Numbered from the stretch's first letter, positions 1 to 9,930 are shown. The stretch: DNA of 64,000 nucleotides from Acetatifactor sp. (GCA_029055435.1 JAIDDH010000092.1:1-64000), one strand, 5' to 3'. Numbers and translations: made by a program. Notes: generated from the sequence alone by a model not told the origin.

Positions 1-1
1 T

Positions 2-3000
2 CTGGTGACCCGGATTGACGATTCCGCGTTTGGCAATTGTTCATCCATGACGAATGTTGCCTTGCACAATGTGGAGGACATCGGCAACGGTGCATTTAGA
101 AATTGTACTCAGCTGGCTTCTATTGGTTGGGGCGAGAAGCTTAAGGAGTTAGGCGATTTTGCATTTTCGGGAATCGGTATTAAAACAATCGAACTGAATA
201 ATAAATCAGGCGCAAGCATTACAACATGGGGTACTTCCGTATTTGAGAACTGTACCTATCTGGCTACTGTGCGGCTTCATATGAATATGGCCGTAATACC
301 TGCCAGCATGTTTAAGAACTGTACAAAGCTGACCACCATTGAGATACCCAGAGATTGTACGGTCATCCGCAAGGAAGCTTTTTTCAACTCCGGTTTGAAA
401 AAAATTACTGTGACTGACAGAGTGAATGCCATCGAGAGCGGCGCCTTTGCGGACTGTCAGAATCTCACAGAGGTCACTATCAACCAGAAGGGCAGCAATT
501 CCGCCGGTGAGAGTGACATTGTCATAGCGGAGGATGCTTTTAATCAGAAGACTTTGACCCTGAAGGGCTATGACGGAACAGTTCAGGATTATGCTAATGC
601 GAAGGGTTATACCTTTAAAACATTGTTCCCGTCCCATAAGATTACCATTAAGCCGAACAATTATGCGGACAAGGGAGCTGTGGAGCTGTCCAAGAAAACT
701 GCAAGAGCAGGAGAGATTATTGAGGTGAAGGTCACTCCCGTGGAGGGGCAGCGCCTGAGAGCTTACGGCTTTACCTATAATGGTGAAGAAATCACCACAC
801 TGAAGGAGGAAGTTACCACAGGCACCGCAAGCAGAACCTTTACGTTTGAGATGCCGGACGAGGATGTTGAGCTCTATGTACCTTTTGAGAGTACCTCCAC
901 ATCTTACAGTGCTTTGAGAACAAGTTTTGAGCAGACTGATTCGCAGATGCCCTTTGACTGGGACAGCAAGGGCAAGCTGCTCATATTTGATAAGACAGGC
1001 ATGTCCTGCAGACTTGTGATAGAGGGTAAGAAAGCCAGCACTTACTACGAGCTGGGCGCTTGGGCATTTACCTATAACAGCAGCAAGACTACAGTTGCCA
1101 CCGTGGATTCCAAAGGTGTAGTGTATGCCCGCGGTAAGGGTACTTCCACCATCACTGCGACCATGAAGGACGATACCAGCAAGAAGATCACCTTCAAGGT
1201 GCAAGTAGATCAGGAATCCAATATCGATTATGACAATATTTATCTGGAGTACACCGATTTAAATCGGGCGAAAGTGACCTCGGAGACTTTTGATGGCGAG
1301 GACATTACAGTAGTTCAGTATACCAAGAGTAATCTGAGCTCAGCAGAGCAGCACTTTACTGTCAATCTGAAGGCCACGGAGGTGAACGATACCAGAAATC
1401 TCTATGTGCGTTCTGAGTGGAAATCCGCTAACGAAGAGCTGGCTTACGTGGACAATGAGGTTGTGGGCAACAATTCCAATGTTATCCGTGTAAAGCAGGG
1501 TGTTGTGGGCGAGACATCCGTGACGGTTTCTGTCACTAACGGAAAGACCGGCAAGAACAAAGTGACTTATTATGAGGAGAATATCATCATTCGTGTGATT
1601 GATGTCACTCCCAGACTGGTTCAGAGCACACTGACTGTCAATTCCAATTGTGATCCGGGAACCGGTATGGCATTTGATTTGTTGTCTGTGTATGGCTATG
1701 AGGTGGATTTGGCCAGTCTTACAGTTGTGGAGCTTGTCAGCAACAAGAAGGTCGAGGACTTTGCTCCGCTTGATTATGTCTCTATTGGACTCCGGGACGG
1801 CAGGCCTTTCATAGAGCTTACGCAGGAAGGGCGCAATTACCTCGACGGCAGGAGCAGCAAGACTTATAGTAAAGCATATATTCAGGGTGATTATGTCTAT
1901 AAGACAGACAATGGCGCTTATGTGACAGAGCAGTTCCGCACGCCCATCAAATCGCTGGTGCTGACGAATAAGGTATTAAAGCCTACTGTTAAGCTCAGCG
2001 GCAAGATTAATCTGTTCTTTAACCACTTGGCAGATGCGTCTGATCGCGGAGAGGTAACAATCACTCAGAACCAGAAGACGCTGAAGGTAGAGACATATAA
2101 ACTGGTGTCCGAGGCAAATTATAAGTCTCCGGGTTCTGAGCCTATAGATCCGCTGGCAAATAATTTTGATGTGGATGCGAATGGTGTCATCAGCCGAAGC
2201 GCCAATGAATTGATTAAAGATGCCAAGAACAAGGTGGTTACTAAGGGATATCTGCAGATTAAGTACGAGGGATATGCTCCCTGTTATGTGAAGATTACTG
2301 TGCCTACTCAGAACACCAAGCCGGGCTATGTGCTCTCCCAGACAAAGGCGACAGTCAATGCTTATAGTAAAGGCTACGAGATGGAGCTGCAGCTTTTGAA
2401 CAAGAAGACCAAGAAGCCTATCTCGCTGGAGAATTTGGATGCATTGAGCTTTGATGAGTCCTCCGCTGGCACTACTCTGGGACTGTTTGAAAATTTGGAT
2501 ACGGCTGCGGCAAGGGCTACAGATAAAATTGTTCTGAAGATTAAGAGTGCTCAGAAAGGCAAGGCGGTTGTCAATGTGGAGATGGACACCTGGAATGAGC
2601 CTATGAAGTTCACCTTTAATCTGAGTGTGAACAGCAACGCTCCCAAGGCGAAGCTCAAGAAGACAACTCTGACACTGAATAATCTGTGTGTGGGTAAGGA
2701 AGAAAGTACGGACGTCAGCTTGAATCAGGCAGATGTCACCATACTCGATATGGAAAATATCCGATTTGTAGGCAAGGATACACTCTCTTATGATGCAGGT
2801 AATATTCACATTGATTATTCTGATACGGATAAGAAGCTGACCGTATTTGCCAGTGCTGTAGTACAGGCTGGAAGCTATAAGTTCAGCATGACGCCGCATG
2901 TGCAGTATACAGACGGCACACAGGAGAATGTGAAAGATGTGACTGTCACCGTGAAGGTCATTGACAAGAAGCTGACTGCATCTTTAAAGCCTGCCACTGT

Positions 3001-4006
3001 GACGCTGAATAATCGTTATGTGGGCAGAGAGACAGCTGTCACCTCCTATACCATCAAGAATATGCCTAGCGGAAATGGTGCTGTAACTATTTTAAGTCAG
3101 GGAGTGGTAATTGAAGGTACGAACGCAGCAGCGCAGGAGGCAAGTAATTCCTTTGTGTTTACATTCGATGAAGATGCCACCAAGATTCGTGTGCAGCAGA
3201 CGAATACTGTTCGCAAGACAGGGAGTTATAAATATAGGATTTCCGGCCTGAAGACAATGGTTGAGGGTGTTGAGGTAGATATTCAGCCTTTCACGATTTC
3301 GGTGAAGGTTATCAATTCAGCAGCTAAATTGACAGTAAAGGCCAGCGGAAGCATCAATCCCATCAGTGGCAGCGGCATTGTCTATACACTGAAGGCTGGA
3401 AATACCAGTGCGAAGATTGCCGATATCGATGTGAGAGAACTGAACAAAGTCAATGGCAAGAACAATATGATTCCTCTGACGAATTTTAGACTCGGTGAGA
3501 TTAAGACGGATGAAGAGGGAGGTATTGTAAGTGTTGAGATTTTAGCCAAGGACAATTCAGCACTGGATTCGGGAACGCATAAGCTGCGCATAGGAATTAT
3601 ACTGGAGGGAGCAGCGGAGGGAGAGTCCACCTGGAGTAAAGACCTCTCCATTAAGCCCAAGCAGACGCTTCCCAAGATTAAGACAAATGTAACTTCAACT
3701 ACGCTGTACGCAGGTGTGGCTGCAAATAGCCCTATGAGGTCTCAGGAGATTCAGATTACCCAGACCACGGAGAAGACGGCAGTGATGAATAATGTCATTC
3801 TGTCCGACAGTAATCCGGACAATGTGAAAAAGGCGTTTAGGGTGACGTTTGACCCGACTACGCAGACCGCCAAAGTGACCTTGGTGAGACCTGATCTGCT
3901 GATAGCCAACACGGAATACAGTGTGAAGCTGGAGGCTAAGTATCGAAATCAGATGAACAAGACCAAGGGGTCCCAGTTCACTCTGAATGTAAAGCTTTTG
4001 AATTAA
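2..4006 (+). CDS. Very large secreted/cell-surface LRR and Ig-like repeat protein (5' end missing)
   Basis: The reading frame is open from the first bases of the window, so the N-terminus, including any signal peptide, lies upstream. Visible residues 1-200 are BspA-type leucine-rich repeats (repeated IGNGAFRNCTQL-like units; LRR_5). About 215-300 follows a bacterial B-repeat pattern ending in FEMPDEDVELYV, and about 320-405 is a Big_2-like Ig domain (VATVDSKGVVYARGKGTSTI). The remaining ~930 residues are further beta-rich repeats in which the phrase LTLNN-CVGKE/RYVGRE recurs. No sortase motif or C-terminal membrane anchor is visible, so it may be released or held by upstream modules. BspA-type proteins commonly bind host or matrix surfaces; that role here is inference. 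The gene ends 100 bp before the next one, after which there is a GC-rich hairpin. Confidence 0.85.
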   Translation: MVTRIDDSAFGNCSSMTNVALHNVEDIGNGAFRNCTQLASIGWGEKLKELGDFAFSGIGIKTIELNNKSGASITTWGTSVFENCTYLATVRLHMNMAVIPASMFKNCTKLTTIEIPRDCTVIRKEAFFNSGLKKITVTDRVNAIESGAFADCQNLTEVTINQKGSNSAGESDIVIAEDAFNQKTLTLKGYDGTVQDYANAKGYTFKTLFPSHKITIKPNNYADKGAVELSKKTARAGEIIEVKVTPVEGQRLRAYGFTYNGEEITTLKEEVTTGTASRTFTFEMPDEDVELYVPFESTSTSYSALRTSFEQTDSQMPFDWDSKGKLLIFDKTGMSCRLVIEGKKASTYYELGAWAFTYNSSKTTVATVDSKGVVYARGKGTSTITATMKDDTSKKITFKVQVDQESNIDYDNIYLEYTDLNRAKVTSETFDGEDITVVQYTKSNLSSAEQHFTVNLKATEVNDTRNLYVRSEWKSANEELAYVDNEVVGNNSNVIRVKQGVVGETSVTVSVTNGKTGKNKVTYYEENIIIRVIDVTPRLVQSTLTVNSNCDPGTGMAFDLLSVYGYEVDLASLTVVELVSNKKVEDFAPLDYVSIGLRDGRPFIELTQEGRNYLDGRSSKTYSKAYIQGDYVYKTDNGAYVTEQFRTPIKSLVLTNKVLKPTVKLSGKINLFFNHLADASDRGEVTITQNQKTLKVETYKLVSEANYKSPGSEPIDPLANNFDVDANGVISRSANELIKDAKNKVVTKGYLQIKYEGYAPCYVKITVPTQNTKPGYVLSQTKATVNAYSKGYEMELQLLNKKTKKPISLENLDALSFDESSAGTTLGLFENLDTAAARATDKIVLKIKSAQKGKAVVNVEMDTWNEPMKFTFNLSVNSNAPKAKLKKTTLTLNNLCVGKEESTDVSLNQADVTILDMENIRFVGKDTLSYDAGNIHIDYSDTDKKLTVFASAVVQAGSYKFSMTPHVQYTDGTQENVKDVTVTVKVIDKKLTASLKPATVTLNNRYVGRETAVTSYTIKNMPSGNGAVTILSQGVVIEGTNAAAQEASNSFVFTFDEDATKIRVQQTNTVRKTGSYKYRISGLKTMVEGVEVDIQPFTISVKVINSAAKLTVKASGSINPISGSGIVYTLKAGNTSAKIADIDVRELNKVNGKNNMIPLTNFRLGEIKTDEEGGIVSVEILAKDNSALDSGTHKLRIGIILEGAAEGESTWSKDLSIKPKQTLPKIKTNVTSTTLYAGVAANSPMRSQEIQITQTTEKTAVMNNVILSDSNPDNVKKAFRVTFDPTTQTAKVTLVRPDLLIANTEYSVKLEAKYRNQMNKTKGSQFTLNVKLLN

Positions 4007-4029
4007 TGAAATTGATATAAGAGTAGACA

Positions 4030-4065
4030 GATGCCCGGGGCAGCGATTGTGCAGTCCCGGGCATC
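4030..4065 (+). terminator. GC-rich hairpin after the LRR protein gene
   Basis: GATGCCCGGG (4030-4039) pairs perfectly with CCCGGGCATC (4056-4065) across a 16-base loop. It lies in the gap between the LRR gene and the isochorismatase gene. It is followed by A residues rather than a T tract, so intrinsic termination on the plus strand is uncertain; it may only protect the transcript 3' end. Confidence 0.45.
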
Positions 4066-4106
4066 AAAAAGTAGTGTTGTGAAAATTGGAAGTCGGGAGA
4101 GAGTTT

Positions 4107-4631
4107 ATGAAGATACTTGTGGTTGTAGATATGCAGAATGACTTTGTTGACGGCGCTCTTGGTTCTGCGGAGGCTCAGGCAATTGTTCCCCGGGTAGTGG
4201 AAAAAATTAAAAATTTTGACGGTATGGTGCTTGCCACCAGAGATACACATCAAAGCGATTATTTAAAGACTCAGGAGGGAAAAAATCTTCCGGTAGAGCA
4301 TTGTATTGAAGGGACGGATGGCTGGCAGATTTGCCCAAAGGTGGCTCCTCTGCTCAAAGAAGAGCCTATAGACAAGCCTGCCTTTGGCAGTGTGGTGCTT
4401 GGAGAGAGACTGAGGGAATTGAATGAGCGGGAAACCATAGAAAGCGTGACGCTCATCGGTCTGTGTACGGACATTTGTGTCATTTCTAACGCAATGATTT
4501 TAAAGGCAAATCTCCCGGAGGTTCCGATTCTTGTGGATGCAGATTGTTGTGCCGGGGTGACAGTGGAAAGCCATATGCGGGCATTGGAGGCTATGAAAGT
4601 CTGCCAGATTCAGATAGTGGAGGAGAAGTAG
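4107..4631 (+). CDS. Isochorismatase-family cysteine hydrolase (nicotinamidase-like)
   Basis: 174 residues, the usual length for small isochorismatase-fold amidohydrolases. The first strand ends in VVVDMQNDF, giving the catalytic Asp8; the segment GLCTDICVISNA carries the nucleophile Cys region and a cis-peptide type turn; a Lys near KPAFGS could complete the triad. Substrate is not fixed by sequence: nicotinamide is the commonest in this subgroup, and a nicotinate phosphoribosyltransferase is encoded at 36.5-38.0 kb, which would use the product, but the two are far apart. The ATG at 4107 follows a purine-rich GGGAGAGAG; a TTG 21 bases upstream lacks support. It is directly followed (no gap) by the HD-domain gene, so the two are probably co-transcribed. 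Confidence 0.85.
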   Translation: MKILVVVDMQNDFVDGALGSAEAQAIVPRVVEKIKNFDGMVLATRDTHQSDYLKTQEGKNLPVEHCIEGTDGWQICPKVAPLLKEEPIDKPAFGSVVLGERLRELNERETIESVTLIGLCTDICVISNAMILKANLPEVPILVDADCCAGVTVESHMRALEAMKVCQIQIVEEK

Positions 4632-5225
4632 ATGAGAACGAGCAATTTGACCAGAGAGGAAGCGCTGAAGCTTCTGAAAAAGTATAATAAGGAATCCTTT
4701 CATATTCAGCATGCACTCACTGTGGAGGGTGTGATGCGCTGGTATGCCAGAGAACTTGGTTATGGCGACGAGGAGGAATATTGGGGCATCACAGGACTGC
4801 TTCATGATATTGATTTTGAGCTATATCCGGAGGAGCACTGCATCAAAGCGCCGGAGCTTTTGCGGGAAGGCGGCGTAGGGGAGGATATGATTTATTCGGT
4901 CTGCTCTCATGGCTATGGAATCTGTTGTGATGTAGAGCCTGTGCATGAGATGGAAAAGGTGCTGTTTGCAGCGGACGAGCTGACGGGTCTTATCTGGTCG
5001 GCGGCCTTAATGCGCCCTTCTAAGAGTGTGGAGGACATGGAGCTCAAAAGTCTTAAGAAAAAGTTCAAAGATAAAAAATTTGCGGCGGGCTGTTCCCGGG
5101 AGATCATTACAACCGGTGCAGAGCGTCTGGGATGGGAGCTGGACGAGCTGCTGGAGAAGACCATTCAGGCCATGCGGGACTGCGAGGCGCAGGTTGCCGC
5201 AGAGCTTCCGGCGGTTTTGGAGTAA
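4632..5225 (+). CDS. HD-domain phosphohydrolase family protein
   Basis: 197 residues. The HD signature is visible as LLHDIDFELYPEEH, with an upstream FHIQHALTVEG helix and a later CSHGYG that provides further metal-ligand histidines. The family includes small HDIG-type hydrolases of nucleotides and other phosphoesters; the actual substrate is unknown. The start codon immediately follows the stop of the isochorismatase gene, and the membrane protein gene begins 8 bases after the stop, suggesting a three-gene unit. Confidence 0.8.
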   Translation: MRTSNLTREEALKLLKKYNKESFHIQHALTVEGVMRWYARELGYGDEEEYWGITGLLHDIDFELYPEEHCIKAPELLREGGVGEDMIYSVCSHGYGICCDVEPVHEMEKVLFAADELTGLIWSAALMRPSKSVEDMELKSLKKKFKDKKFAAGCSREIITTGAERLGWELDELLEKTIQAMRDCEAQVAAELPAVLE

Positions 5226-5233
5226 TAGAGGAC

Positions 5234-7000
5234 ATGGCAGTTTTGGTACAGGCGTTTTTTGGAACTTATGCATTGACAGTGGACGGCTGGGGAATTGCAT
5301 CCCTTTTGGTCTTTATAGGATTAGCAGCGGCATTTCGGGTTGTTAAAGGGAGCGGGCTGTGCAAAAACAGGTGGCTTGCTTTGTCGGCGGCTTTTTTCAG
5401 CGTCTGCACAGTGGTGGGTAAAAGCTATCAGACCGCCGGGAATTGGAGCCTGATTGTGGGAAGTCCGGCTGTAATTTGCGGGGCGCTTGCGGAGGTGTTG
5501 GGATTTTATTTTTTATATCGGGGCGGGGTGCTTTTTATAGTCTGGCTTTTGCGTGGAGAGAAGGTATTCCGTAGAGACTGCCGGGGCAGGGCGGAAGAGC
5601 TTTTGTTTGAGAAGCATCCTTTTCTTGTTCCGCTGGCAGTGATGTTGATTTGTTCCCTTCCTGTCCTGATCAGCTTTTTCCCGGGCACGCTGGAGGCGGA
5701 CGCCTACAGGCAGCTTTCAAATATGCGGTCAGGAGACTGGGACGCGCATTATCCGGTGATGGCATCTCGGCTTATGGACGGAGTCCTTTGTCTGGGTCAG
5801 CTGTTGTTTAAAAATGATAATCTGGCCTTTTTTATGTATACGGGCACGCAATATTTTCTGCAATGTCTGGTCTTTGCCTATACGATGTCCGTGCTGGGAA
5901 GAATGAGGACGCCCGTGGTGATACGCTGGGGTGCGCTGGTATATTTTTCCTTGTTTTCCGTATTTCAGATGTATGGCTATACCATGGTGAAGGATTCTAT
6001 GTTTTATATTGTATTCATTCTTTTCGCGGCGCTTTCTGCGGATATCATAGCGCGAGGGGAGGGCGTCGGAACACGGAGACTCACGATTGCGCTGGGTGCT
6101 GTGAGTCTATTGCCGGTATTCTTTCGGAACAATGGTCTGCATCTGATTCTTTTTACGGTGGCAGCGGGATTTTTGCTGTGCAGGAAATATAAAAGACTGT
6201 ATCTGACGATGCTTGCGGGAGCGCTTTTGGGCGTTCTTATCAATAGTGGTGTAATGCATTTGTATGGGGTGGAGGGCGGCTCTGTGCGGGAGATGCTGTC
6301 GGTGCCTCTTCAGCAGACAGCGCGATATCTCTCGGAGCATTACGATGAGGTGACGGACGAGGAGCGGAAGGCTCTGGAGGGCATATTTGAAGTAGAATTG
6401 CGAGAGGTCGCTGCACTCTATCAGCCTGAGATTTCAGACCCGGTGAAGGATTGTGTGGCATATCGTCCGGACAGGGAGGCGCTTGAGGCCTATCTGAGCG
6501 TCTGGGCAAGGCAGTTTCTAAAGCATCCGGGTACTTATGTGCAGGCTTTTCTGAATCATACCTATGGATATTTTTATCCTGACAGGGAGTGTTTCTGGGA
6601 GGGAATCGGTGTCTATGGAATCGGTGAAAGCTGGCCATGGGATGGAATGGATTTTAATCCATGGTTTGTGATGGAGAATGGATGGATGAGAGAGAGAATT
6701 CAACAGGTTCATCTGTGGATGAGTCATCTGCCTGTTGTCAGCAGTCTCTATAGCTGCGGTATGCACAATTTCTTTTTGATTGGAATGTGTGCATACCTTC
6801 TGGGGAGCAAAAAGAGACAGGATTTATTTTTGCTTATTCCTTGTGTGGGATGTGTGTTGATTTGTCTGATTTCTCCGGTGAATGCACTGATACGCTATAT
6901 GCTGCCGGTGATGGCATGTCTCCCGCTGAATCTCGCGTGGTGTTTCTTTGCCGGAGACAGTGCGAATGCTGTTTCAACAGTGTCGGCGGGAGAAGACTAG
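5234..7000 (+). CDS. Large polytopic membrane protein, GT-C-like (possibly DUF6020 family)
   Basis: 588 residues with about 12 hydrophobic segments. The first is at the N-terminus (LVQAFFGTYALTVDGW onward) and the last run ends at LPLNLAWCFFAG. The loop GTLEADAYRQLSNMRSGDWDAHYPV after the fifth hydrophobic segment, with acidic residues beside a membrane segment, is like the catalytic loop of GT-C glycosyltransferases and of the uncharacterised DUF6020 group; that assignment is from memory and unproven. The ATG at 5234 sits 1 base after AGAGGA, so a TTG at 5243 is an alternative start. The last residues (roughly from SANAVSTVSAGED) are encoded by a palindromic repeat element, so the C-terminus looks recently remodelled. 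Confidence 0.7.
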   Translation: MAVLVQAFFGTYALTVDGWGIASLLVFIGLAAAFRVVKGSGLCKNRWLALSAAFFSVCTVVGKSYQTAGNWSLIVGSPAVICGALAEVLGFYFLYRGGVLFIVWLLRGEKVFRRDCRGRAEELLFEKHPFLVPLAVMLICSLPVLISFFPGTLEADAYRQLSNMRSGDWDAHYPVMASRLMDGVLCLGQLLFKNDNLAFFMYTGTQYFLQCLVFAYTMSVLGRMRTPVVIRWGALVYFSLFSVFQMYGYTMVKDSMFYIVFILFAALSADIIARGEGVGTRRLTIALGAVSLLPVFFRNNGLHLILFTVAAGFLLCRKYKRLYLTMLAGALLGVLINSGVMHLYGVEGGSVREMLSVPLQQTARYLSEHYDEVTDEERKALEGIFEVELREVAALYQPEISDPVKDCVAYRPDREALEAYLSVWARQFLKHPGTYVQAFLNHTYGYFYPDRECFWEGIGVYGIGESWPWDGMDFNPWFVMENGWMRERIQQVHLWMSHLPVVSSLYSCGMHNFFLIGMCAYLLGSKKRQDLFLLIPCVGCVLICLISPVNALIRYMLPVMACLPLNLAWCFFAGDSANAVSTVSAGED

Positions 7001-7075
7001 GATAGTTTGGCAGGCTTCTCCCGCCTCAACACTGACTGAATATAGTTCTCGCAATGTCTCAGGCTGAACTGTTAT
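6961..7075. repeat. Palindromic repeat element, short form, copy 1 (forms the 3' end of a gene)
   Basis: An inner inverted repeat pairs CAGTGTCGGCGGGAGAAG (6978-6995) with 7015-7034. The right flank reads CGCAATGTCTCAGGCTGAAC and then TGTTA, matching the ends of the element at 10018-10159 read in reverse. The left part TGCGAATGCT (6961-6970) also matches that element, but its outermost terminus is replaced by coding sequence. The stop codon of the membrane protein lies in the inner hairpin. Confidence 0.7.
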
Positions 7076-7094
7076 AAATTTTAAGATTTTCAAA

Positions 7095-8600
7095 TTATAA
7101 TGTCTGAATAAAGCGTCCGAAGGCATCGCGCCCTTCGGGCGTATTTTTGTATACTCCGGCACAGGTCAGAACTTGAGCGAAAACCTTGCCGATCTCATTC
7201 TGGATAATGGAGTGCAGATTTTCAGGGGTGACGGAGTAGTTTCCGATCCATTCCTCCACCCAGTCTGCATGCTTCTCAATAGAGGGATTTTCCCGGATAT
7301 TTTTATTGTTCAGGATAGCGTCCTCCAGCTCTGTAATCTCCTGCTTCAGACGGGCGGGGAGCACTGCCAGACCCATGACTTCAATCAAGCCGATATTTTC
7401 TTTTTTGATATGATGATACTGCGCGTGGGGATGATAAAGTCCCATAGGGCACTCCGGTGTGGTGATATTGTTGCGCAGCACCAGATCCAGTTCAAACAAA
7501 TCTCCATGCATTCTGGCGATGGGGGTGATGGTGTTGTGAGGTGTCTCATCCGTGTAGGCATAGATATAGGCGTCCTCGTCCGTGTAAGCTCTCCAGGCTT
7601 TTAAAATATGATCTGCGGCATCGGCGATAGCAGCGGTATCCTTTCCCTGAAGCCGGATAACAGACATGGGCCATTTTACGATGCCTGCCGTGATATCGGG
7701 GTAATCCTTTAAGGTGAAGTAGGACTCATAAGGCGCTTTTGCCATGGCAAAGGTATAGTTGCCGCCCTGGAAGTGGTCATGACTCAGGATAGAGCCTCCC
7801 ACGATGGGCAAATCGGCATTGGAGCCCGCCGTGTAATGGGGAAACAGTCGGACAAAATCCAGGAGCTTTACAAATACGGCCCGGTCTATTTTCATGGGAA
7901 TGTGTTTTTCGTTGAAAATAATGCAGTGCTCGTTGTAATAAACATAGGGCGAATACTGGAGATAGTACGGCTCCCCGGAGAGAGTGATGGGAATCACCCT
8001 GTGGTTTTGTCTGGCGGGATGGGTGAAGGTTCCCGCATAGCCCTCGTTCTCCCGACAGAGCAGGCAGGCGGGATAGCCGGATTTTTTGGCCTGACCTGCC
8101 CGGGCGATGTCCCGGGGGTCTTTCTCGGGCTTGGAGAGATTGATGGTGATGTCAATGGGGCCGAATTCTGTGTCAGCCACCCATTTTTCATCTCTGGCAA
8201 TCCGGTCTGTGCGGATATAGTTGGTAGCTTTACTGAAGTGATAATAAAAATCTGTGGCTTCCATGGGAGAAATGGCATAGGCTTCCCGGAAGAAGTTGAT
8301 GACAGCGGAAGGGGGCGGCGTCAGCAGTCCCATGATTTTCATGTCGAACAAATCCCGCATAGTGATGGTGTCTTCCTCCAAAATCCCCTGTTCTACGGCA
8401 TATTGTACCATATCCTCTAAAATTTCAGCCACGGGTCTTATAGTCTGAGCGGCAGCATTTCCGCTGTCCGGCTCCTGATATTCATCCAGTCCAAACAGTT
8501 CCAGCAGTCTGTTGATGGTGTAAATTTTGTCGGCTTCTTTCACCAGGCCATTCTGTATGCCATAGGCTGTCAGCTCCGCAATCAATTGATTTATCATCAT
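7095..8600 (-). CDS. galT: UDP-glucose--hexose-1-phosphate uridylyltransferase (class II GalT)
   Basis: 501 residues, the length of the Bacillota-type GalT, which differs from the ~350-residue E. coli type. The active-site histidine region is seen as SHDHFQGG; the residues CPACLLCREN and the GSILSHDH block are family hallmarks. It transfers UMP from UDP-glucose to galactose-1-phosphate in the cytoplasm (Leloir pathway). The start ATG at 8600 has AGGAG 8 bases upstream; a second in-frame ATG follows at once. It is the second gene of a galK-galT operon, 21 bases downstream of galK, and sits opposite the galactan importer and glycosidase genes that would supply galactose. Confidence 0.95.
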   Translation of the reverse strand: MMINQLIAELTAYGIQNGLVKEADKIYTINRLLELFGLDEYQEPDSGNAAAQTIRPVAEILEDMVQYAVEQGILEEDTITMRDLFDMKIMGLLTPPPSAVINFFREAYAISPMEATDFYYHFSKATNYIRTDRIARDEKWVADTEFGPIDITINLSKPEKDPRDIARAGQAKKSGYPACLLCRENEGYAGTFTHPARQNHRVIPITLSGEPYYLQYSPYVYYNEHCIIFNEKHIPMKIDRAVFVKLLDFVRLFPHYTAGSNADLPIVGGSILSHDHFQGGNYTFAMAKAPYESYFTLKDYPDITAGIVKWPMSVIRLQGKDTAAIADAADHILKAWRAYTDEDAYIYAYTDETPHNTITPIARMHGDLFELDLVLRNNITTPECPMGLYHPHAQYHHIKKENIGLIEVMGLAVLPARLKQEITELEDAILNNKNIRENPSIEKHADWVEEWIGNYSVTPENLHSIIQNEIGKVFAQVLTCAGVYKNTPEGRDAFGRFIQTL

Positions 8601-8621
8601 CCTGAAATCTCCTCTCTGAGC

Positions 8622-9902
8622 TTATAATACTTTCATGCCGCCGTATTTGCGGATTTTTAAGACTTTACAGGAGTCCTCTCCAAAGACGGCGTCCATCGCG
8701 TTTTTATATGTTTCCACAGCGGTATTTTTCACGAATGCCTGAATGGTTCCGGCGAAACCGCCCCCGTGGACGCGGCTTGTACCATTGCTTCCCAGAGTGA
8801 TATCGCTGACGGCCAGAGCCACGGACATGTTCTGGGAGGTGATGTCATGATTGGTATAGACATTCTGCAGATACTGGAAGGAAGAGGCGCCGGAAGCCTT
8901 CACTGTCTCCAGAAAGGTCTTGATATCCATGGCTTTCAGGGTGTTTGCTTCTGCCATGACACGTTTGTTTTCCTCATAAAAATGCAGAGCGCGCAGGAGA
9001 GCCCGGTCTCCCTGAGCCTCTCGAATCTGCGGGATAGCGGCGAGGATTTCCTGCTCGGAGACCTCGGTCAGTACTTCCTTTCCGAACATGCCGGCAACAG
9101 CCTTCATTTCTGCGGGAATAGCCGCATAATCGGCGGTGAGATTTGCATGGGAGCCCTTGGTATCTGTGATGCATAGGCTGTAGCCTGCTTTATCCATGTC
9201 GAATTCCACTTTCTCCACAACAGGTTTGGCGGTGTCCGCAAAGTCGATATGCACCAGGCTTCCCACGGAGCAGGCCATCTGGTCCATCAGACCGCAGGGC
9301 TTGCCAAAGTAGACATTCTCCGCGTATTGACTGATGATGGCGATCTCGATGGGAGATACCTGCATGTCATTATACAGACCGGAGAGAATGGTACCGATGA
9401 GAACCTCGAAAGCGGCGGAGGAGGAAAGTCCCGCACCGATTAGTACATCGCTGGTGACATAGGCCTGAAAGCCGCCGATGCGGAAGCCGTGCTGTTCCAT
9501 GCCTGCGGCCACACCCTTAATCAATGCGGCGGTGGTTTCCTTCTCGGATTCCACGGGAGCCAAAGCCTTGGTGTCAATGGTCAGCATATCATAACCATCA
9601 GATTTTATTCGGATCACACCGTCATCAGTCTGGCCGACTATGGCTATGGCATCCAGATTGATACCTGCGGCCAGAACCTGACCGCGTTGATGATCCGTGT
9701 GATTGCCGCCGATCTCGCTTCTGCCGGGAGCAGAGTAAATGGCGGCCTCCCCCTGACCAAAACATTGGACATAGGTATTGACAGCATTGACATAGCGTTC
9801 TCTCTGATAGGGAATTCGACTGTGGTCTACATAAATATCTGTAAGCAGCTGATCCTGTGTGCCATCGGCAAATTGCTGTGCTAAAAGTGAAGTATGTGTC
9901 AT
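8622..9902 (-). CDS. galK: Galactokinase (GHMP kinase family)
   Basis: 426 residues. The galactokinase signature GRSEIGGNHTDHQRG is near residue 60-75, the GHMP phosphate-binding loop appears as GAGLSSSAAFEV, and the C-terminal motif region HGGGFAGTIQ is present. It phosphorylates galactose to galactose-1-phosphate using ATP. Start ATG at 9902 has GGAGG 6 bases upstream. It is the first gene of galK-galT and is divergent from the LacI regulator gene. A candidate operator shared with the ABC importer lies in its leader (9919-9930). Confidence 0.96.
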   Translation of the reverse strand: MTHTSLLAQQFADGTQDQLLTDIYVDHSRIPYQRERYVNAVNTYVQCFGQGEAAIYSAPGRSEIGGNHTDHQRGQVLAAGINLDAIAIVGQTDDGVIRIKSDGYDMLTIDTKALAPVESEKETTAALIKGVAAGMEQHGFRIGGFQAYVTSDVLIGAGLSSSAAFEVLIGTILSGLYNDMQVSPIEIAIISQYAENVYFGKPCGLMDQMACSVGSLVHIDFADTAKPVVEKVEFDMDKAGYSLCITDTKGSHANLTADYAAIPAEMKAVAGMFGKEVLTEVSEQEILAAIPQIREAQGDRALLRALHFYEENKRVMAEANTLKAMDIKTFLETVKASGASSFQYLQNVYTNHDITSQNMSVALAVSDITLGSNGTSRVHGGGFAGTIQAFVKNTAVETYKNAMDAVFGEDSCKVLKIRKYGGMKVL

Positions 9903-9918
9903 GTTACGCCTCCATTCC

Positions 9919-9930
9919 GCGCAATCGGTT
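9919..9930 (-). promoter_or_regulatory. Candidate LacI-family operator in the galK leader
   Basis: On the minus strand this reads AACCGATTGCGC, identical over 12 bases to 11479-11490 in front of the sugar-binding protein gene. It lies roughly +15 to +28 from the predicted galK promoter, a roadblock position. The palindromic half TTGCGCAA seen at the other two sites is incomplete here (TTGCGCGG). Confidence 0.45.
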
